9,620 bases of DNA, taken from the NCBI GenBank assembly GCA_003222935.1, contig QHXL01000102.1:1038-10657 (forward strand). The letters run 5' to 3'. Position numbers and translations under genes: made by a program. Under the pieces are notes generated by a model, which searched no databases, was not told the origin of the DNA, and worked only from the letters and a program-made list of their open reading frames with translations. Source of the stretch: Acidobacteriota bacterium (GTDB lineage: Bacteria; Acidobacteriota; Blastocatellia; Pyrinomonadales; Pyrinomonadaceae). Numbering within the stretch: the first letter of the stretch is position 1; every line of letters starts with the position of its first letter. Below are positions 7,087-9,620 of the stretch, piece after piece.

Positions 7087-7300
7087 TTTCAGGTTGGGAA
7101 GGCGGACCCTGTCCCCGCTGCTTCGACCTCAGTACAGTTGTCTATAGTTGAGGACCCTTTCCTAAACGCGCCTGCCCCTCGTTCGTGTTTTTTCGTGTGA
7201 CTTCGTGGATACTCTGCTCCGCCGCAAAAAGAAGGATCCACGAAATCACACGAACAATCACGAAGAGTGCGGGGACAGGGTCCACCTTCCCAACCTGAAA
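7087..7300. repeat. REP/MITE-like palindromic element, copy 2, with nested insert
   Basis: The arms 7087-7118 and 7269-7300 are inverted repeats of 32 bp with one mismatch (C7103 against A7284). They match the arms of the copy at 3592-3707, sharing the outer TTTTCAGGTTGGGAAGG part and the GGACCCTGTCCCCGC part. The left arm begins 14 nt after the kinase stop codon. The 150-bp interior is unrelated to the 40-bp interior of the other copy and contains a second palindrome of a different family. No clear target-site duplication is visible. The element may act as a 3' hairpin for the kinase transcript, but the long loop makes this doubtful. Confidence 0.88.
7182..7264. repeat. TTCGTG-type palindrome nested in copy 2
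   Basis: The arms 7182-7210 and 7236-7264 are inverted repeats matching at 26 of 29 positions, separated by 25 bp. Each arm is itself built of three spaced TTCGTG units (TTCGTG, TTCGTGTGA, TTCGTGGAT). From memory, sequences of this kind are frequent intergenic repeats in several environmental phyla, including Acidobacteriota and Verrucomicrobiota; this was not searched. Its centre does not coincide with that of the enclosing element, as expected for an independent insertion. Confidence 0.8.
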
Positions 7301-7463
7301 TATTTCTCTAAGAATCTTTCTTCACAGTAATCTGTAAAAAACTTCTACCCTGCCTGGCGGAATTCTCTCCGTAATTACGCTTACTGATCGGACAGTTCAT
7401 TCGTAAGCAAGAACTGATCTCGAACCCAGTCGAGACTAACGATCAAGGAGAGAACACACGGAC
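7301..7463 (+). promoter_or_regulatory. Leader/promoter region of the LamG gene
   Basis: This AT-richer stretch after the palindrome must contain the promoter of the following gene unless transcription reads through from the kinase. No convincing -35/-10 pair was recognised. Two short stems are present: CAGTTC 7393-7398 with GAACTG 7411-7416, and TCTCGA 7418-7423 with TCGAGA 7430-7435. ACTGATC occurs twice (7383-7389 and 7413-7419), 30 bp apart. AAGGAG at 7445-7450 is the likely ribosome binding site, 13 nt before the ATG, a rather long spacing. Confidence 0.35.
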
Positions 7464-9620
7464 ATGCAACGCCCCAGATTCCTCGCCATTCACTTCAATG
7501 CACGGTTATTCATTTTCTTAACAACTATCGGCTGCTTTTCGTTGCTCTGTTTTTCAATGACGGAACAGAGTTCAGCCCAGAGCGGGTGTCTTACGGCGCC
7601 CTCCGGACTTGTCGCCCAGTACACATTCCAAAGCGATGGCACTGATATCAAAGGCGCCAATAACGCGACCCTCTTTGGCACAACGGCATTCGCGCCTGGA
7701 AAAGTGGGTAACGCTTTGCAATTCGACGGGACAAGTACCTACGCAAAAGCGTTTGCATCCTCAAGTCTAAACGTCGGCAAAGGATCCGGACTCACGATTG
7801 AAGCATGGATCAAGGTCAACGACGTCAATAGCGGTTTTCATGCAATTACTGACTGGGGCAGCGGAATTAACGGAGCTTCGTTCTATGTTTGGCAAGGTCG
7901 CCTGAACATCAATCTTCTGGATACTGGCGGAAACAACCACTTCTTCTTTTCCGATCCCAACTTGCCGCTTACGCCGAATGTCTATCATCACGTCGCCGCA
8001 ACATACGACAAGGCAAGCGGCATTGCAGTGATCTACATTGATGGTGTGAACAGTGGCTCCCAAAACTTCGGGGGGAATTTCACCATATCAACTGCTTCTA
8101 ATTTCAATATCGGTCGACCTCAGCAAGCGGGCCTGAGTCCTGATGGCGCGCCCGACTTTTTCGCCGGCGCTATTGACGAACTCTCCGTTTACAACCGCGG
8201 CCTGTCGAGTGAAGAGATTCAATCGATAGTAGCTGTTGGTACCGCTGGGAAATGTGCTCCCGCTCCCACCCCGTCACCGACATGCACCACGCGACCGAGT
8301 CAGTTGGTTTCACTTTATCCTTTTGATAACGACGCCAGCGACGTAATCGGAACCAACAACGCAACGCTATTTGGAACCACGTCAGTTGTCGCCGGCAAGG
8401 TCGGTAACGCTCTGCAGTTTGATGGTTCGAGCACTTACGCGAAGGCCAACGCCTCTTCGAGTTTGGACATCGGCGCCACGGCGAACCCGGGAATAACTAT
8501 TGAAGGTTGGATCAAACCAGAGAGCATCAGTGGCTTCCATGCAATCGCCGAATGGGGCGACGGTCTTAACATTGGAGTCGCGCTTTACACTTTTAACAAT
8601 GGGTTGAGTGTGCGCTTGCCCGACGCAGGCGGTAATCAGCATGGCTTTAACAGCAATTCAGATCCCGCACTCACCCCCAACGTCTACCATCACGTTGCTT
8701 TGACCTACGACAAAGTCACCGGTGTCGCCACTATTTATGCCGACGGGATTGAACACGGGACCCAGAATATCGGAACCTTTACGCCGCTCACGGGTTACGA
8801 TCTCTATATCGGCCGACCTTCACGTCTGAATGCTACTCCGGATGGCGGACCAGATTTTTTCTTTGGTGACATGGATGAGCTATCGCTCTACAACCGCTCG
8901 CTCTCGTCTATAGAGATTCAATCGTTATTCGACTCGGGTAGTGCTGGTAAGTGTGGGCCACAGTCGAGCTCGTTAGACCTCGGGATCACAACCAGCGTCT
9001 CGCCTAATCCGGTAACTGAGTATCAAAACGTTAGCTACACCTATACCATTACGAATAACGGCACTTCGGCGGCGAGTAACATCAAAGCCACGTTGAACTT
9101 GTCAGAGAGTTCGAAGTTTGTTTCTGCCTCGAGCGGCTGCAGTGGGCCAAGTAATGGTGTGAGCGGCGGGGATGTACAGTGCAGCATTGCGTCACTAGCC
9201 GCTGGAGCTACGGCAACAATCAACCTGAATGTTCTCTATTTTAGAGTGGGAACTTTCACCGATGCGAACGCGAGCGTTCAAGCGACACAAAGCGATCCTA
9301 ATACAGCCAACAACTCGGTTAGTTCTTCAATTACCGTCCAGGCGGCGGCGCCACCGTCGAATGACAACTTCTCAAACGCACAATTAATTACTGGAAACAG
9401 TGCCTGTGTTAGCGGCACCAACATCGGCGCGACTGTTCAGGTTAGCGATCCGCCGATTGCGGGTCGCGGATACGGAAAGAGCGTCTGGTACAAGTGGACC
9501 GCACCCGACAACGGATTCGTTGAGGTGAAGACTAACGGAAGTACTTTCGACACGTTGCTGGGGGTCTATCCGGCCGACACTGAACCGGGTGGCACCTATC
9601 TTCTTTCAGGCAGCGGGGAC
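7464..9620 (+). CDS. Exported multidomain LamG/DUF11 surface protein, 3'-truncated by the window edge
   Basis: The frame runs from the ATG at 7464 without a stop to the window end, 719 codons so far. Residues 1-40 are a long signal peptide: basic start, hydrophobic LFIFLTTIGCFSLLCF (15-30), and a likely cleavage near SSAQS. Two LamG/concanavalin-like domains follow: ~48-258 and ~280-491, each with GKVGNALQFDG, a Tyr-Ala-Lys segment, TIE-W-IK, NVYHHVA-TYDK, DG, IGRP and IDELS/MDELS-YNR-LS-EIQS. Each is bracketed by cysteines (42 and 264; 275 and 497) that may pair. A Pro/Thr linker joins them (265-274). Residues ~503-626 are a DUF11-like beta-sandwich (SPNPVTEYQNVSYTYTITNNG). Residues 633-719 begin another beta-rich repeat (NDNFSNAQLITG, KSVWYKWTAP, FDTLLGVYP), known from long secreted proteins of Acidobacteriota. 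It probably lies at the cell surface or is secreted, binding glycans or other surface ligands; the ligand is unknown. Confidence 0.9.
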   Translation, partial: MQRPRFLAIHFNARLFIFLTTIGCFSLLCFSMTEQSSAQSGCLTAPSGLVAQYTFQSDGTDIKGANNATLFGTTAFAPGKVGNALQFDGTSTYAKAFASSSLNVGKGSGLTIEAWIKVNDVNSGFHAITDWGSGINGASFYVWQGRLNINLLDTGGNNHFFFSDPNLPLTPNVYHHVAATYDKASGIAVIYIDGVNSGSQNFGGNFTISTASNFNIGRPQQAGLSPDGAPDFFAGAIDELSVYNRGLSSEEIQSIVAVGTAGKCAPAPTPSPTCTTRPSQLVSLYPFDNDASDVIGTNNATLFGTTSVVAGKVGNALQFDGSSTYAKANASSSLDIGATANPGITIEGWIKPESISGFHAIAEWGDGLNIGVALYTFNNGLSVRLPDAGGNQHGFNSNSDPALTPNVYHHVALTYDKVTGVATIYADGIEHGTQNIGTFTPLTGYDLYIGRPSRLNATPDGGPDFFFGDMDELSLYNRSLSSIEIQSLFDSGSAGKCGPQSSSLDLGITTSVSPNPVTEYQNVSYTYTITNNGTSAASNIKATLNLSESSKFVSASSGCSGPSNGVSGGDVQCSIASLAAGATATINLNVLYFRVGTFTDANASVQATQSDPNTANNSVSSSITVQAAAPPSNDNFSNAQLITGNSACVSGTNIGATVQVSDPPIAGRGYGKSVWYKWTAPDNGFVEVKTNGSTFDTLLGVYPADTEPGGTYLLSGSGD
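7611..8949 (+). repeat. Tandem duplication of the LamG domain within the gene
   Basis: The segments ~7611-8256 and ~8301-8949 encode the two LamG domains and are recognisably similar at DNA level, for example GGTAACGCT at both 7707 and 8403. The offset there is 696 nt (232 codons). Divergence is substantial outside the motif blocks, so the duplication is not recent. Confidence 0.75.

Noticed and set aside
3592..7300. CRISPR array or composite insertion sequence
   Set aside because: There are only two inverted pairs 3.4 kb apart with no regular direct-repeat spacing, and no transposase gene lies between them.
7767..8642. Minus-strand open frames at 7767-8063 and 8382-8642
   Set aside because: Both lie opposite equivalent parts of the two LamG domains and arise from the same sense coding sequence.

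Overview
The window looks like chromosomal DNA from a member of the Acidobacteriota, possibly Blastocatellia/Pyrinomonadales-like. This is inferred from gene content, not from a marker gene. The clues are an ECF sigma factor of the TIGR02999 (Sig-70_X6) type overlapping a Ser/Thr kinase with a single membrane span and TPRs, LolA-like secreted 'GGRE' proteins, TonB_C-like short proteins, and a LamG/DUF11 surface protein. No rRNA, tRNA, CRISPR array or intact transposase gene was seen.

Layout. Positions 1-642 hold the 3' part of a gene ending in a TonB C-terminal-like domain. A 230-bp spacer with nested inverted repeats follows. Positions 873-1697 encode a secreted LolA-like protein. Positions 1846-2262 encode a small PhnB-like VOC protein behind a strong Shine-Dalgarno sequence. 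A convergent spacer leads to a minus-strand gene (2497-3543) for a single-span membrane protein with a C-terminal OB-fold (tRNA_anti-like) domain. The divergent spacer 3544-3828 carries a long, almost perfect palindrome (3592-3707). Then come the ECF sigma factor (3829-4410) and an 889-residue kinase-TM-TPR protein (4403-7072), which overlap by 8 nt. A second palindrome with the same arms (7087-7300) starts 14 nt after the kinase stop and encloses an unrelated palindrome of TTCGTG type. From 7464 to the window edge there is an open reading frame of at least 719 codons for an exported protein with two LamG domains, a DUF11-like domain and the start of a further beta-rich repeat.

How the genes work together. 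The only pair with a clear functional link is the sigma factor and kinase: overlapping reading frames suggest translational coupling, and this family is expected to couple a kinase-sensed signal to transcription. The other genes are separate units, mostly exported or envelope proteins of unknown role. The most notable structure is that two copies of one REP/MITE-like inverted-repeat family (core GGTGGACCCTGTCCCC) sit on either side of the sigma-kinase pair. Their arms are conserved and their interiors differ, and the second is nested with another repeat family.
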